This document shows, in pieces, positions 39,714 to 47,771 of a DNA stretch of 47,931 bases (its first letter is position 1; each line of letters begins with the position of its first letter). Below the pieces are notes generated by a model, which worked only from the letters and a program-made list of their open reading frames with translations, was not told the origin of the DNA and did no database searches. Source of the stretch: Bacteroidaceae bacterium. GTDB lineage: Bacteria > Bacteroidota > Bacteroidia > Bacteroidales > Bacteroidaceae. The stretch spans positions 1 to 47,931 of the forward strand of contig JAFZPZ010000042.1 of NCBI GenBank assembly GCA_017552435.1. The letters are read 5' to 3'. The position numbers and the translations under genes are program-made.

Positions 39714-40721
39714 ATGAAAAAGTTTATCCTTTCTTTCGTAATCATGATGGCAGCCTGGATGGGTGCCAAGGCAATGAGTTTCGAACGTGCACAGGCAGAG
39801 GCTCTCTACCTGACCGACAAGATGGCCTATGAGCTCAATCTCAACAGCCAGCAGTATAATGATGCCTATGAGATCAACCTCGATTACTTCCTCAGTATCG
39901 GGTCTCCTTCCGATCTCTATGGTGTTTATTATAACCACAGAATCAACGACCTGCGTTGCATCCTGTATGACTGGCAGTACAGTTTGCTCTTCGCTGCCGA
40001 TTATTTCCTGCGTCCGATTGTCTGGCGTGCTGGACATTGGTTCTTCCCCATCTATGGGCACTACAATCGCGGGTTCTTCTATTACAGCTATCCTAGCGTT
40101 TATATTTCCTATCGTGGAGGACACAGCCGTTATTACCATCATGGGGGCTTCTACGGAGATCGTCGGCCTGTATGGAATGGTGGAATGCGTGGTCACGACA
40201 TGCATCGTCCTTCGCCCGGAATGGGTGGTCGCGTAGGAGGTCCTCGTCCTGGCGGTGCCCGTCCTGGTGCAGGCAGAGGCTATAGTATTGACCTTGGCGG
40301 ACGTGGCGGACGCAGCGGTGGAAACAATGGAGGTTCCATGAATCCTGGCGGACACAGTGGTGGAAACAATGGAGGTTCCATGAATCCTGGCGGACACAGT
40401 GGTGGGAACCGTGGTAACTCCTTTGATGGCAGTAGCAGCAGAGTGGGTGGTGGCAGAAGCGTAGGAAGCCCCAGCGGTTCTGGCGGTTCCAGCTTTGGCA
40501 GCGGAAGCCGTGGTGCTTCAAGCTATGGCAGTCATAATAGTGGCAGCAGTCGCAGTGGTAGTTCCAGTTTTGGTGGTCATAGCGGCGGAGGTACTCGCAG
40601 CGGAGGCTCCAATGGCGGTTTCAGTGGTGGTAGTCGCGGTGGCGGTTTCAGTGGTGGTAGTCGCGGTGGCGGTTTCAGTGGTGGTAGTCGTGGTGGTAGC
40701 AGCCGCGGAGGCAGAAGGTAG
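39714..40721 (+). CDS. Secreted Gly/Ser-rich repeat protein
   Basis: 335 residues from ATG 39714 (signal peptide MKKFILSFVIMMAAWMGAKA). Residues about 21-150 form a Tyr/Trp-rich domain (ALYLTDKMAYELNLNSQQYN, then YRGGHSRYYHHGG). Residues 150-335 are low-complexity Gly/Ser/Arg: two 42- to 45-bp direct repeats encode GGNNGGSMNPGGHS, and three 30-bp repeats near the end encode GGFSGGSRGG. Such tails suggest a surface or matrix protein; the first domain resembles DUF-type Bacteroidales proteins with a helix that senses metal or heme, but I cannot name it. Followed by a strong terminator. Confidence 0.7.
   Translation: MKKFILSFVIMMAAWMGAKAMSFERAQAEALYLTDKMAYELNLNSQQYNDAYEINLDYFLSIGSPSDLYGVYYNHRINDLRCILYDWQYSLLFAADYFLRPIVWRAGHWFFPIYGHYNRGFFYYSYPSVYISYRGGHSRYYHHGGFYGDRRPVWNGGMRGHDMHRPSPGMGGRVGGPRPGGARPGAGRGYSIDLGGRGGRSGGNNGGSMNPGGHSGGNNGGSMNPGGHSGGNRGNSFDGSSSRVGGGRSVGSPSGSGGSSFGSGSRGASSYGSHNSGSSRSGSSSFGGHSGGGTRSGGSNGGFSGGSRGGGFSGGSRGGGFSGGSRGGSSRGGRR
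40310..40401. repeat. Direct coding repeats (about 42-45 bp)
   Basis: Two near-identical copies encoding GGNNGGSMNPGGHS in the Gly-rich tail; adjacent region continues with a third, diverged copy. Confidence 0.7.
40610..40705. repeat. Direct coding repeats (30 bp, three copies)
   Basis: Three consecutive near-identical 30-bp units, each encoding GGFSGGSRGG, at the C-terminal end of the Gly-rich protein. Confidence 0.75.
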
Positions 40722-40742
40722 TTTTTTAAGGTTATAATAAAA

Positions 40743-40784
40743 CAGCGGCAGCTGCTCATTCAGAGTTACTGCCGCTTCTTTTTA
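40743..40784 (+). terminator. Intrinsic terminator after the Gly/Ser-rich gene
   Basis: AGCGGCAG (40744-40751) pairs with CTGCCGCT (40769-40776), followed by TCTTTTTAT. Confidence 0.7.
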
Positions 40785-40792
40785 TAGAAAGA

Positions 40793-40818
40793 AAAAGCCC
40801 CTCCCTACGGAGAGGCTG
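40793..40818 (-). terminator. Intrinsic terminator after fumarase
   Basis: On the minus strand, AGCCTCTCC, a short loop and GGAGGGGCT, then TTTTTCTTTC. Its composition also resembles the dispersed palindromic family, so it may be a unit that serves as terminator. Confidence 0.6.
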
Positions 40819-40831
40819 GAGAAGAGATTTA

Positions 40832-42472
40832 TTACTTGCAGCTTGGGCACCAGGGCTTCAGCTGCTTGAAGAAGTCGTTGCCCTTGTCATCGACGAGGAT
40901 GAAAGCGGGGAAGTCTTCCACGTCGATCTTCCAGATGGCTTCCATACCGAGCTCGGGATACTCGACGCACTCGATGCTCTTGATGCTGCTCTGCGACAGG
41001 ACTGCTGCTACGCCGCCAATCGTGCCGAGGTAGAAACCGCCGTGCTTCTTGCAGGCATCGGTAACTTGCTGCGTGCGGTTGCCCTTGGCAATCATTACCA
41101 GTGAAGCGCCGTTGGCCTGGAACTCATCTACGTAGGGATCCATACGGTTGGCTGTTGTGGGACCCATAGAGCCGCAGGGATAACCCTCTGGCGTCTTGGC
41201 AGGACCAGCATACAGCACAGGATAATCCTTGAAGTACTGAGGCATACCTTCGCCGGCATCCAGACGAGCCTTCAGCTTGGCGTGAGCAATATCGCGAGCT
41301 ACAATGATGGTACCCTTCAGGTTCACACGGGTGCTGACGGGATACTTGGTCAGTTCGGCACGAACGGCATCGATACCTTTGTTCAGGTCAATCTCGATAC
41401 CCTTGGGACCTTCGCCCGGCTTGCGCAGTTCTTCGGGGATGAGCTCTGATGGGTTGCTGTCCATCTTCTCAATCCAGATACCGTCCTCGTTGATCTTGGC
41501 CTTGATGTTGCGGTCGGCAGAGCAGCTAACGCCCATACCAACGGGCAGAGAAGCACCGTGGCGAGGCAGACGAATGACGCGGATGTCGTGAGCCAGATAC
41601 TTGCCACCGAACTGAGCACCCAGGCCAATCTTCTGAGCTTCCTTCAGCAGCTTCTCTTCCAGGTCGATATCGCGGAAGGCACGACCCGTCTCGTCACCTG
41701 TAGTAGGCAGATTGTCGTAGTACTTGATAGAGCCCAGCTTCACGGTCAGCAGGTTCTTCTCGGCACTGGTACCACCAATAACAAAGCAGATGTGGTAAGG
41801 AGGACAAGCAGCTGTTCCCAGGTGCTTCATCTCCTCAACGAGCCAAGGAAGTAAGGTCTTCTCGTTCTGAATCAATGCTTTCGTCATGGGGTAGAAGTAG
41901 GTCTTGTTGGCAGAGCCACCACCCTTGGCAACGCAGATGAAGCGGTACTCAGCACCCTCGACAGCCTCGATGTCAATCTGAGCAGGAAGGTTGCACTTGG
42001 TGTTCACCTCGTCGTACATATTCAGAGGTGCGTTCTGAGAGTAGCGCAGATTGTCCTGTGTGAAGGTATTGAAGACACCACGTGAGAGTGCTTCCTCGTC
42101 CTCGAAGCCTGTCCAAACTTGCTGGCCTTTCTCGCCATGAATGATGGCAGTACCGGTATCCTGGCAGAAGGGCAGCACACCCTTGGCTGCTACGTCGGCA
42201 TTGCGGAGGAACTGCAAAGCCACATACTTGTCGTTTTCACTTGCTTCAGGGTCAGTCAGCACCTTAGCTACCTGCAGATTGTGCTCGCGACGCAGCATGA
42301 ATTCTACATCGTGGAAACACTGTTGTGCCAGCAGGGTCAGAGCCTCCTTGCTTACCTTCAGAATCTTGTGACCCTCAAATTCGCTTACGCTTACCCCCTC
42401 CTTCGTCAGGAGACGGTATTCGGTTTTGTCCTCGCCCATCTGGAACATTGGGGCATACTTGAAATCAGCCAT
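40832..42472 (-). CDS. fum: Class I (iron-sulfur) fumarate hydratase
   Basis: 546 residues, the length of FumA/FumB-type single-chain enzymes. N-terminal alpha domain with [17 protein letters not shown] (first cluster Cys), [15 protein letters not shown], and C-terminal beta domain with [20 protein letters not shown] and the final WCPSC. It reversibly hydrates fumarate to malate; in anaerobic Bacteroidales it works mostly in the reductive branch to succinate. The upstream side holds a palindromic unit (42478-42518), 6 bp from the start codon. A terminator-like hairpin follows the gene. Confidence 0.95.
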   Translation of the reverse strand: MADFKYAPMFQMGEDKTEYRLLTKEGVSVSEFEGHKILKVSKEALTLLAQQCFHDVEFMLRREHNLQVAKVLTDPEASENDKYVALQFLRNADVAAKGVLPFCQDTGTAIIHGEKGQQVWTGFEDEEALSRGVFNTFTQDNLRYSQNAPLNMYDEVNTKCNLPAQIDIEAVEGAEYRFICVAKGGGSANKTYFYPMTKALIQNEKTLLPWLVEEMKHLGTAACPPYHICFVIGGTSAEKNLLTVKLGSIKYYDNLPTTGDETGRAFRDIDLEEKLLKEAQKIGLGAQFGGKYLAHDIRVIRLPRHGASLPVGMGVSCSADRNIKAKINEDGIWIEKMDSNPSELIPEELRKPGEGPKGIEIDLNKGIDAVRAELTKYPVSTRVNLKGTIIVARDIAHAKLKARLDAGEGMPQYFKDYPVLYAGPAKTPEGYPCGSMGPTTANRMDPYVDEFQANGASLVMIAKGNRTQQVTDACKKHGGFYLGTIGGVAAVLSQSSIKSIECVEYPELGMEAIWKIDVEDFPAFILVDDKGNDFFKQLKPWCPSCK

Positions 42473-42477
42473 ATAGG

Positions 42478-42518
42478 GGACCCTCTCCCTAACCCTCTCC
42501 CATATAAGGGCGAGGGAA
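42478..42518. repeat. Palindromic repeat upstream of fumarase
   Basis: GGACCCTC tail with CCTCTCCCATATAAGGGCGAGGG hairpin between the fumarase start and hflX. Being 6 bp from the start codon it lies in the fumarase leader and could influence translation. Confidence 0.7.
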
Positions 42519-42555
42519 CTGCTTCGCAGGGTCGTGGGCAGTTTATATTATTGTA

Positions 42556-43831
42556 TTATTTTTCTGTGTCAGTATCTTCGTAGTGATCGAACAGGAAGTC
42601 GTTGTAGGGATACTTTTGGACATGCAGCTCGCGCACTTTGTTGTAGAGCACCTGCTTGAGGGTTTCGAAGCCCGTTCGCTCCTGGGCAGAGATGAAGAGG
42701 CACTGGCCGCCGAGCTTCGACATCCAGGTATGGATGAGTTCGTCGAGTGAAACATTGCGGCTCGTTGCTGGCGTCAGGTCGTCGGCATCCTTCTCTTCCC
42801 AGGTGTAGGCGTCTATCTTGTTGAAGACAATCATCTGCGGCTTCTCGCTGCAACCCAGGTCGGCAAGCGTCTTATCAACCACCTTTATCTGCTCCTCGAA
42901 ATCAGGGTGACTGATATCGACGATGTGTAGCAGGAGGTCGGCCTCGCGTACCTCATCGAGAGTGCTCTTGAAGGAATCGACGAGGTCGGTGGGAAGCTTG
43001 CGAATGAACCCGACGGTATCGGAGAGCAGGAAGGGCAGGTTATCGACGATGACCTTACGTACTGTCGTATCAAGCGTGGCAAAGAGTTTGTTCTCGGCGA
43101 ACACCTCGCTCTTGGAGAGTAGGTTCATCAGGGTGCTTTTGCCCACGTTTGTATAGCCCACCAAAGCCACACGAATCATGCGACCTCGGTTGCTGCGCTG
43201 GGTCGTTTTCTGCTTGTCGATTTCGGCCAGGCGTTGTTTGAGCAGGCTGATGCGGTTCAGGATGATTCGGCGGTCCATCTCGAGCTGTGTTTCACCTGGT
43301 CCTCTCAAACCGACAGAGCCTTTGCCACCGCCGCTTCCGGAGCCGCCGCCTTGTCGTTCAAGGTGTGTCCAGAGTCGTTGCAGTCGGGGCAACATGTAGC
43401 GGTACTGAGCCAGTTCGACCTGGGTCTTTGCGTTTGCTGTTTGTGCCCGCATGGCGAAAATGTCGAGGATGAGGTTCGTGCGATCCAGAATCTTGACCTT
43501 CAGTTCGTTCTCGATGTTGCGGAGTTGCTTGGCGGAGAGTTCGTCGTCGAAGATAACCATCGAGACTTCGCGTTCGGCATCCTCCTCGGCTTGTATGTAT
43601 GCACGAATCTCCTGCAGTTTGCCGATACCGAGATAGGTGACGCTGTTGGGGCCGTTCATGCGCTGAGTGAAGCGACGGATGGTTTTTGCACCAGCTGTCT
43701 CGGCAAGAAACTCCAGCTCGTCGAGGTATTCCGTTGTCTTGCGCTCGTCCTGATTGGGTGTGATGAGGCCCACCAGCACAGCGGTCTCGGGGCTGTCATC
43801 CACCACATTGTGGAACTTGACACTCGTCATG
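42556..43831 (-). CDS. hflX: GTPase HflX
   Basis: 424 residues from ATG 43831; the frame is open up to a GTG at 43893, but those 21 residues (rich in Ser/Arg) are poorly family-like and the GTG lies in a 7-bp tandem array. HflX N-domain (AVLVGLITPNQDE, GPNSVTYLGIGKLQEI), glycine-rich GGGSGSGGGKGSVGLRGPGE with the ETQLE continuation, then the G domain: ALVGYTNVGKSTLMNLL (G1), DTVGFIRKLP (G3), NKID (G4). HflX is a ribosome-binding GTPase that splits stalled or heat-damaged ribosomes. Confidence 0.94.
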
Positions 43832-43890
43832 CCGTCCTCGAAGGGCAGCGATGAGCGCGAGGAATTATAATGTTTACTCCGGGAAGTCCT

Positions 43891-43954
43891 CACAATTTAC
43901 AATTTGACAATTTACAATTTACCATTTATTCCCCCTAAAGGGGGTTAGGGGGTC
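43891..43954. repeat. 7-bp tandem repeat joined to a palindromic repeat
   Basis: ACAATTT-type heptamers (43891-43928) run into a palindromic unit (43931-43954; CCCCCTAAAGGGGG core, GGGGGTCC tail) immediately before the stop of the lipoprotein gene. Same arrangement as at 30931-30977. Confidence 0.85.
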
Positions 43955-43955
43955 C

Positions 43956-44807
43956 TTACTTTACTTGTACTACAAGGTATTTGCTGACGCTCCAGAACTT
44001 TTGGGGGTCAGTGATGTGGATTTCATACAAGCCCTGCTTGTCCTTCGCCAACTGGTAAGAGCCGGCGGGATGCGTGGAGAGCAGCTGGGCACTCTTGCTG
44101 TAGAACTTAAGGTCCTTGTCGTAACGAATATCAATCTTCGTGAAGTAGTCCTTGTTGAAGTCTCCACTCTTGAGGACATCGCCCTTCGTCAGGATCTTCT
44201 GTTCTTTCAGTTCGCTCTTTGTGCCAAAGACGAACCAAGCCGTGTTCAGCTCTTTATCTTGAGCCTGCACCTTTTCTGCTTTGGCGCGATTGTCTTCGGT
44301 CAGAGCAGCCACATCGTTACTGAGTCCGGCGATGGCATCACCCTGTGCCTCAATGAGAGCATCCTTTTCTGCCAGGCTTGCCTCAAGTTCCTGGATGCGA
44401 GCTGCTTGAACATCAATTTGGGCTTGCAGGTTCTCGATGGTCTTCTGCATCTTGGTTCCCTTGATACTGCTGTTCTTGAGTTTCTCTTGCAGCTGGGCAA
44501 TCATTTCGCGATTCTGCTGCATAGCCTGTTGGATGAACTCCATGTTTTCGCGAATCACGTCACGACTGCTGGCACTTTCGGGACTACCGTCTGCAATCGT
44601 CACACGGCCTTCTGCTTCGTTGATGCGGCGAATGCCTTCCTGCACCTCGTTGAAGGTGCCCAGAATGTCATCCAATTCCATATCTTTCTCGTTGATAATG
44701 CGTTGCAAGGAGTCTCGTTCCTGCTGAGCAGCGTCCGATTTCCCGCCTGTCAGGTTGCAAGCACCCAAACTCAGGGCACAAGCTACCATAAAAAGAATCT
44801 TTTTCAT
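43956..44807 (-). CDS. Coiled-coil lipoprotein of unknown function
   Basis: 283 residues. Lipoprotein signal MKKILFMVACALSLGACNLT (lipobox LGAC, Cys17). Residues about 30-185 are a long coiled coil (EKLKNSSIKGTKMQKTIENL and EASLAEKDALIEAQGDAIAG regions). A compact C-terminal domain follows (NTAWFVFGTKSELKEQKIL, then SAQLLSTHPAGSYQLAKD). Related lipoproteins occur widely in Bacteroidetes, but I know of no assigned role; a periplasmic spacer or envelope-linking function is possible. The gene is flanked on both sides by 7-bp repeats. Confidence 0.75.
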   Translation of the reverse strand: MKKILFMVACALSLGACNLTGGKSDAAQQERDSLQRIINEKDMELDDILGTFNEVQEGIRRINEAEGRVTIADGSPESASSRDVIRENMEFIQQAMQQNREMIAQLQEKLKNSSIKGTKMQKTIENLQAQIDVQAARIQELEASLAEKDALIEAQGDAIAGLSNDVAALTEDNRAKAEKVQAQDKELNTAWFVFGTKSELKEQKILTKGDVLKSGDFNKDYFTKIDIRYDKDLKFYSKSAQLLSTHPAGSYQLAKDKQGLYEIHITDPQKFWSVSKYLVVQVK

Positions 44808-44808
44808 T

Positions 44809-44850
44809 TACGATTTGACTATTTACGATTTACTATTTATTTACGATTTA
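44809..44850. repeat. 7- to 8-bp tandem repeat (TTTACGA type)
   Basis: TTTACGA/TTTGACT/TTTACTA units just upstream of the coiled-coil lipoprotein start. Confidence 0.7.
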
Positions 44851-44865
44851 ATGAATTGCAATCAA

Positions 44866-44897
44866 TCCATAATCTCTAATCCCTAATCTCTAATCCA
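44866..44897. repeat. 7-bp tandem repeat (TAATCTC type)
   Basis: TAATCTC/TAATCCC heptamers, about four copies, overlapping the rsmI stop (44890). The last residues of RsmI may be repeat-derived. Confidence 0.82.
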
Positions 44898-45561
44898 ATC
44901 CGCCCACCACTATCACGAATTCGCCGCGAGGTTCGTTTCCTGTGAAGTGCTGCAGGACTTCCTGAAGTGTGCCGCGAACACTTTCCTCGTGAATCTTGCT
45001 TATCTCGCGGCAGACGCTCACTTGCCGTTCAGGACCGAATACCTCGATGAATTGTGTTAAGGCTTTCACAATCCTGTGTGGCGATTCGTAGAATATCATC
45101 GTCCGTGTCTCTTCGGCGAGCGCTTGCAGCCGTGTCTGACGCCCTTTCTTCTGCGGCAGGAAGCCCTCGAAGCAGAAACGGTCGCAAGGCAAACCGCTAC
45201 TCACCAGTGCCGGCACAAAAGCCGTTGCTCCGGGCAGGGTGATGACCTCTATACCGGCACGGATGGCTTCGCGAGCCACCAGAAAGCCTGGGTCGCTGAT
45301 ACCTGGCGTTCCTGCATCACTCACGACGGCTATTGTCTGTCCGCCGAGCAAGCGCTCCACAATGCTTTCCACCGTTTTGTGCTCGTTGAACTTGTGGTAC
45401 GAGAGCATCGCATTCTTGATGTCGAAATGCTTGAGCAGGTTGCCACTTGTGCGCGTGTCTTCGGCCAGGATGAGGTCAGCCTCGCGTAGCACTTTGAGTG
45501 CCCGCATCGTGATGTCCTCGAGATTGCCTACCGGAGTCGGCACCAAGTAGAGAGTTCCCAT
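44890..45561 (-). CDS. rsmI: 16S rRNA (cytidine1402-2'-O)-methyltransferase
   Basis: 223 residues; SAM-dependent tetrapyrrole-methylase fold. TLYLVPTPVGNLEDITMRAL at the start, EDTRTSGNLLKHFDI, VSDAGTPGISDPGFLV (SAM-binding), and the YESPHRI motif. It methylates C1402 in the ribosomal decoding centre together with RsmH. Slightly shorter than E. coli RsmI, as in many Bacteroidetes. Confidence 0.95.
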   Translation of the reverse strand: MGTLYLVPTPVGNLEDITMRALKVLREADLILAEDTRTSGNLLKHFDIKNAMLSYHKFNEHKTVESIVERLLGGQTIAVVSDAGTPGISDPGFLVAREAIRAGIEVITLPGATAFVPALVSSGLPCDRFCFEGFLPQKKGRQTRLQALAEETRTMIFYESPHRIVKALTQFIEVFGPERQVSVCREISKIHEESVRGTLQEVLQHFTGNEPRGEFVIVVGGLD

Positions 45562-45589
45562 ACCTTATTTATATAGCTAGTCGCAGGTG

Positions 45590-45597
45590 CAAAGATA
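45590..45597 (-). promoter_or_regulatory. -7 box for rsmI
   Basis: TATCTTTG followed by CACC on the minus strand, 29 bp upstream of the rsmI start; the -33 region falls in the AGTTCAT array and shows no clear TTTG. Confidence 0.5.
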
Positions 45598-45604
45598 CAA
45601 AAAA

Positions 45605-45634
45605 AGTTCATAGTTCATAGTTCATAGTTCATAG
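45605..45634. repeat. 7-bp tandem repeat (AGTTCAT)
   Basis: Four perfect AGTTCAT copies in the divergent region between rsmI and tdk. Confidence 0.9.
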
Positions 45635-45657
45635 TTTTTTGGTTTATTAGTATTTTT

Positions 45658-45686
45658 CTTAACTCTTAACTCTTAATTCTTAATTT
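45658..45686. repeat. 7-bp tandem repeat (CTTAACT type)
   Basis: Four CTTAACT/CTTAATT heptamers directly upstream of the tdk -7 box. Confidence 0.85.
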
Positions 45687-45691
45687 CTTCG

Positions 45692-45699
45692 TATATTTG
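45692..45699 (+). promoter_or_regulatory. -7 box for tdk
   Basis: TATATTTG followed by TGGC, 23 bp before the ATG at 45722. The upstream -33 region is occupied by a 7-bp array. Confidence 0.5.
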
Positions 45700-45721
45700 T
45701 GGCTGCAAAATGTAAATCAAA

Positions 45722-46330
45722 ATGAAAGATGTGGGTTCAAGCAATGGCGAGATGATGCGTCGTGGCCGTGTGGAAGTCGTGTGCGGCTCTATGTTTTCCG
45801 GTAAGACGGAGGAACTCATCCGCCGACTCCGCCGTGCTCAGTTTGCTAAGCAACGCGTGGAAATATTCAAGCCCGCCATCGATGTTCGCTACAGCGAAGA
45901 AGAAGTGGTGAGTCACGAGGGCAACAGCATCCTATCTACGCCTGTCGATTCTTCTGCCAGCATCTTACTCCTGGGGCAGGAAAGCGATGTAGTGGGCATT
46001 GACGAGGCACAATTCTTCGACGAACATATCGTGGAGGTATGCAACGAATTGGCTGCCAAGGGTATCCGCGTCATTGTGGCAGGCCTCGACCTCGACTTCA
46101 AGGGACAGCCTTTTGGCCCGATGCCTCAACTCTGCGCCATTGCCGACGATGTGACAAAAGTGCATGCTATCTGCGTCCGTTGCGGTGCTCTTGCCTATGT
46201 TAGCCACCGTATCGTAGCAGGCGAGAAGCAGGTGATGCTTGGCGAGAAGCACGAGTATGAACCCCTTTGTCGGGAATGCTATGCAAAAGCCTCAACCCAG
46301 CCCTTTCCAAAGGAGAGGGAGAGTAAATAG
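45722..46330 (+). CDS. tdk: Thymidine kinase
   Basis: 202 residues, type II (TK1-like). P-loop [28 protein letters not shown] (Walker B/lasso), [15 protein letters not shown], and four zinc Cys in CVRCG and CREC. It salvages thymidine. The C-terminal residues ([11 protein letters not shown]) are encoded by a palindromic repeat unit (46288-46322), followed at once by a 7-bp array, so the native C-terminus was replaced or extended. Confidence 0.95.
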   Translation: MKDVGSSNGEMMRRGRVEVVCGSMFSGKTEELIRRLRRAQFAKQRVEIFKPAIDVRYSEEEVVSHEGNSILSTPVDSSASILLLGQESDVVGIDEAQFFDEHIVEVCNELAAKGIRVIVAGLDLDFKGQPFGPMPQLCAIADDVTKVHAICVRCGALAYVSHRIVAGEKQVMLGEKHEYEPLCRECYAKASTQPFPKERESK

Positions 46331-46360
46331 CAAATTGTAAATGATTAAATGGTAAATGAA
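46288..46360. repeat. Palindromic repeat joined to 7-bp tandem repeat at the tdk end
   Basis: Palindromic unit 46288-46322 (AGCCTC tail, CCCTTTCCAAAGGAGAGGG hairpin) then TAAATGx-type heptamers to about 46360, ending at the start of the next gene. Confidence 0.8.
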
Positions 46361-46363
46361 TAG

Positions 46364-47476
46364 ATGTTAGACCGTGAAATTACCTTCGACCGCGTTATTC
46401 GCTGGGTTCTCATAGCACTCGGTGCAACTGCTGCCGTGCTGCTCATCAACCGCCTTTCTAAAGTTCTGCTGCCGTTTTTCATCGCTTGGATATTGGCGTA
46501 CATGATATATCCCTTTGTTCTTTTCCTGCAGAACAAATGTCGTCTTCACTTTCGCGTCGTCAGCATAGTGGTTGCTTTGCTCATTGTTCTTGCTATTCTC
46601 ACTCTGACAGCCTTTCTTGTCGTGCCGCCAATTATCGAGGAGAGCATCCGTATGGCAGGACTCATCTCCGTCTATTTCCACGACACACTTGCGTCTTCAG
46701 AACTCTTTGCGAGTATTCAGAAAACCCTGCAGAGCTATGCCAATGACGACTCCCTGATGCAGCTCATCCAACAAAGCAGCGTCGTGGATCTCGCCCAGAG
46801 TCTCATGTTGGAGGTTTGGAAATTCCTTTCGGGCACGATAAACTTTGCCATCGGTGTGCTGGGTAGTGTCGTTGTATTGCTCTATCTGTTTTTCATTCTT
46901 CTGGATTACGAGAAGATATCAGATGGATGGCTTCGCTTCATTCCTGCAAGCAAACGTGACTTCACCGGAATGGTTGTGCAGGATGTCCAGAACGGTATGA
47001 ATGCTTATTTCCGCGGCCAGTCTCTCATCGCGCTCTGTGTCGGAATCCTTTTCAGCATCGGCTTCCTCATCATCGATTTCCCAATGGCAATAGGCCTGGG
47101 ACTCTTCATCGGATTGCTCAATCTCATTCCCTATTTGCAACTTGTCGGATTCATTCCCACGATCCTGTTGGCTTTGGTTAAGGCTGCCGATACGGGCCAG
47201 AGTTTCTGGATTATCATACTCTCTGCTTTAGTTGTCTTTGCTGTCGTACAAGCCATCCAGGACGTATTTCTCACGCCTCGCATCATGGGTCATGTCATGG
47301 GACTGCACCCTGCCGTCATCCTGCTGAGCCTTTCTATCTGGGGAAGTTTACTGGGCATCATCGGGCTTATCATCGCCTTGCCGCTCACAACCCTGCTTAT
47401 CTCCTATTATCGACGTTTTATCCTTCGGGAGACGAGCGAAGATGTTCAAAATGAACCTGAAAAAGGGAAAAAGTAA
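46364..47476 (+). CDS. AI-2E/PerM-family membrane transporter
   Basis: 370 residues with about seven to eight membrane segments. Two N-terminal helices (about 10-60), a helix near 65-85, an amphipathic region (90-150), and C-terminal helices. The conserved family stretch GLFIGLLNLIPYLQLVGFIP, then QDVFLTPRIMGHVMGLHPAV, identifies it as AI-2E transporter-like (PF01594). Members include a quorum-signal exporter and Na+/H+ antiporters, so the substrate cannot be assigned. The charged C-terminal tail ends with many Glu/Lys. Confidence 0.9.
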   Translation: MLDREITFDRVIRWVLIALGATAAVLLINRLSKVLLPFFIAWILAYMIYPFVLFLQNKCRLHFRVVSIVVALLIVLAILTLTAFLVVPPIIEESIRMAGLISVYFHDTLASSELFASIQKTLQSYANDDSLMQLIQQSSVVDLAQSLMLEVWKFLSGTINFAIGVLGSVVVLLYLFFILLDYEKISDGWLRFIPASKRDFTGMVVQDVQNGMNAYFRGQSLIALCVGILFSIGFLIIDFPMAIGLGLFIGLLNLIPYLQLVGFIPTILLALVKAADTGQSFWIIILSALVVFAVVQAIQDVFLTPRIMGHVMGLHPAVILLSLSIWGSLLGIIGLIIALPLTTLLISYYRRFILRETSEDVQNEPEKGKK

Positions 47477-47487
47477 AGGAAAACAAA

Positions 47488-47517
47488 TAATTTTGAATTT
47501 TGAATTTTGAATTTTGA
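47488..47517. repeat. ATTTTGA tandem repeat before tRNA-Lys
   Basis: About four ATTTTGA copies. One TTTG (47506-47509) lies 19 bp from the tRNA -7 box, the correct place for a -33 element. Confidence 0.88.
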
Positions 47518-47536
47518 AGTATATGTTGTACCTTTG
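47506..47536 (+). promoter_or_regulatory. Promoter for tRNA-Lys
   Basis: TTTG (47506-47509, within the ATTTTGA array), 19 bp, TACCTTTG (47529-47536). A full Bacteroidetes match; predicted start about 25 bp before the tRNA. Confidence 0.65.
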
Positions 47537-47567
47537 CACCCGCAATTTCAAAAATTGCAATTAGGTT

Positions 47568-47640
47568 GACTCGCTAGCTCAGTTGGTAGAGCATCACACT
47601 TTTAATGTGGGGGTCTTGGGTTCGAGCCCCAAGCGGGTTA
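47568..47640 (+). tRNA. tRNA-Lys (anticodon TTT)
   Basis: 73 nt. Acceptor stem GACTCGC with GCGGGTT, D-arm GCTCAGTTGGTAGAGC, anticodon stem ATCACAC / GTGTG-like with loop containing TTT, T-arm with GGTTCGAGCC. Discriminator A; no encoded CCA. First pair is G-U. Confidence 0.95.
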
Positions 47641-47771
47641 CAAAAAACCCCAAGCGGGTTACCAAAAAGAGAGGCATAACCGCCTCTCTTTTGCTTTTTA
47701 TGGGGCTCTCACCCAAGGGTTTTTCGCATACGCTCAAGCGGCAGAGCCGGAACGAGCCCCAAGCGGGTTAC
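47623..47771. repeat. Repeated copies of the tRNA-Lys 3' end (att-like)
   Basis: The 19 bp CGAGCCCCAAGCGGGTTAC at the tRNA 3' end (47623-47641) recur exactly at 47753-47771; a shorter copy (CCCCAAGCGGGTTACC) lies at 47648-47663. The latter two share further bases after the copy (CAAAAAGAG / CAGAAAAGAG). tRNA 3' ends are common integration sites, and such copies are left by integrated elements. No integrase gene is visible in the window. Confidence 0.7.
47667..47699 (+). terminator. Intrinsic terminator after tRNA-Lys
   Basis: AGAGAGGC, loop ATAACC, GCCTCTCT, then TTTTGCTTTTT. It lies between the second and third copies of the tRNA 3' end. Confidence 0.75.

Noticed and set aside
1836-47517. 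Tandem arrays considered as CRISPR
   Set aside because: Repeats are only 7 bp and contiguous without spacers; no cas genes are present.
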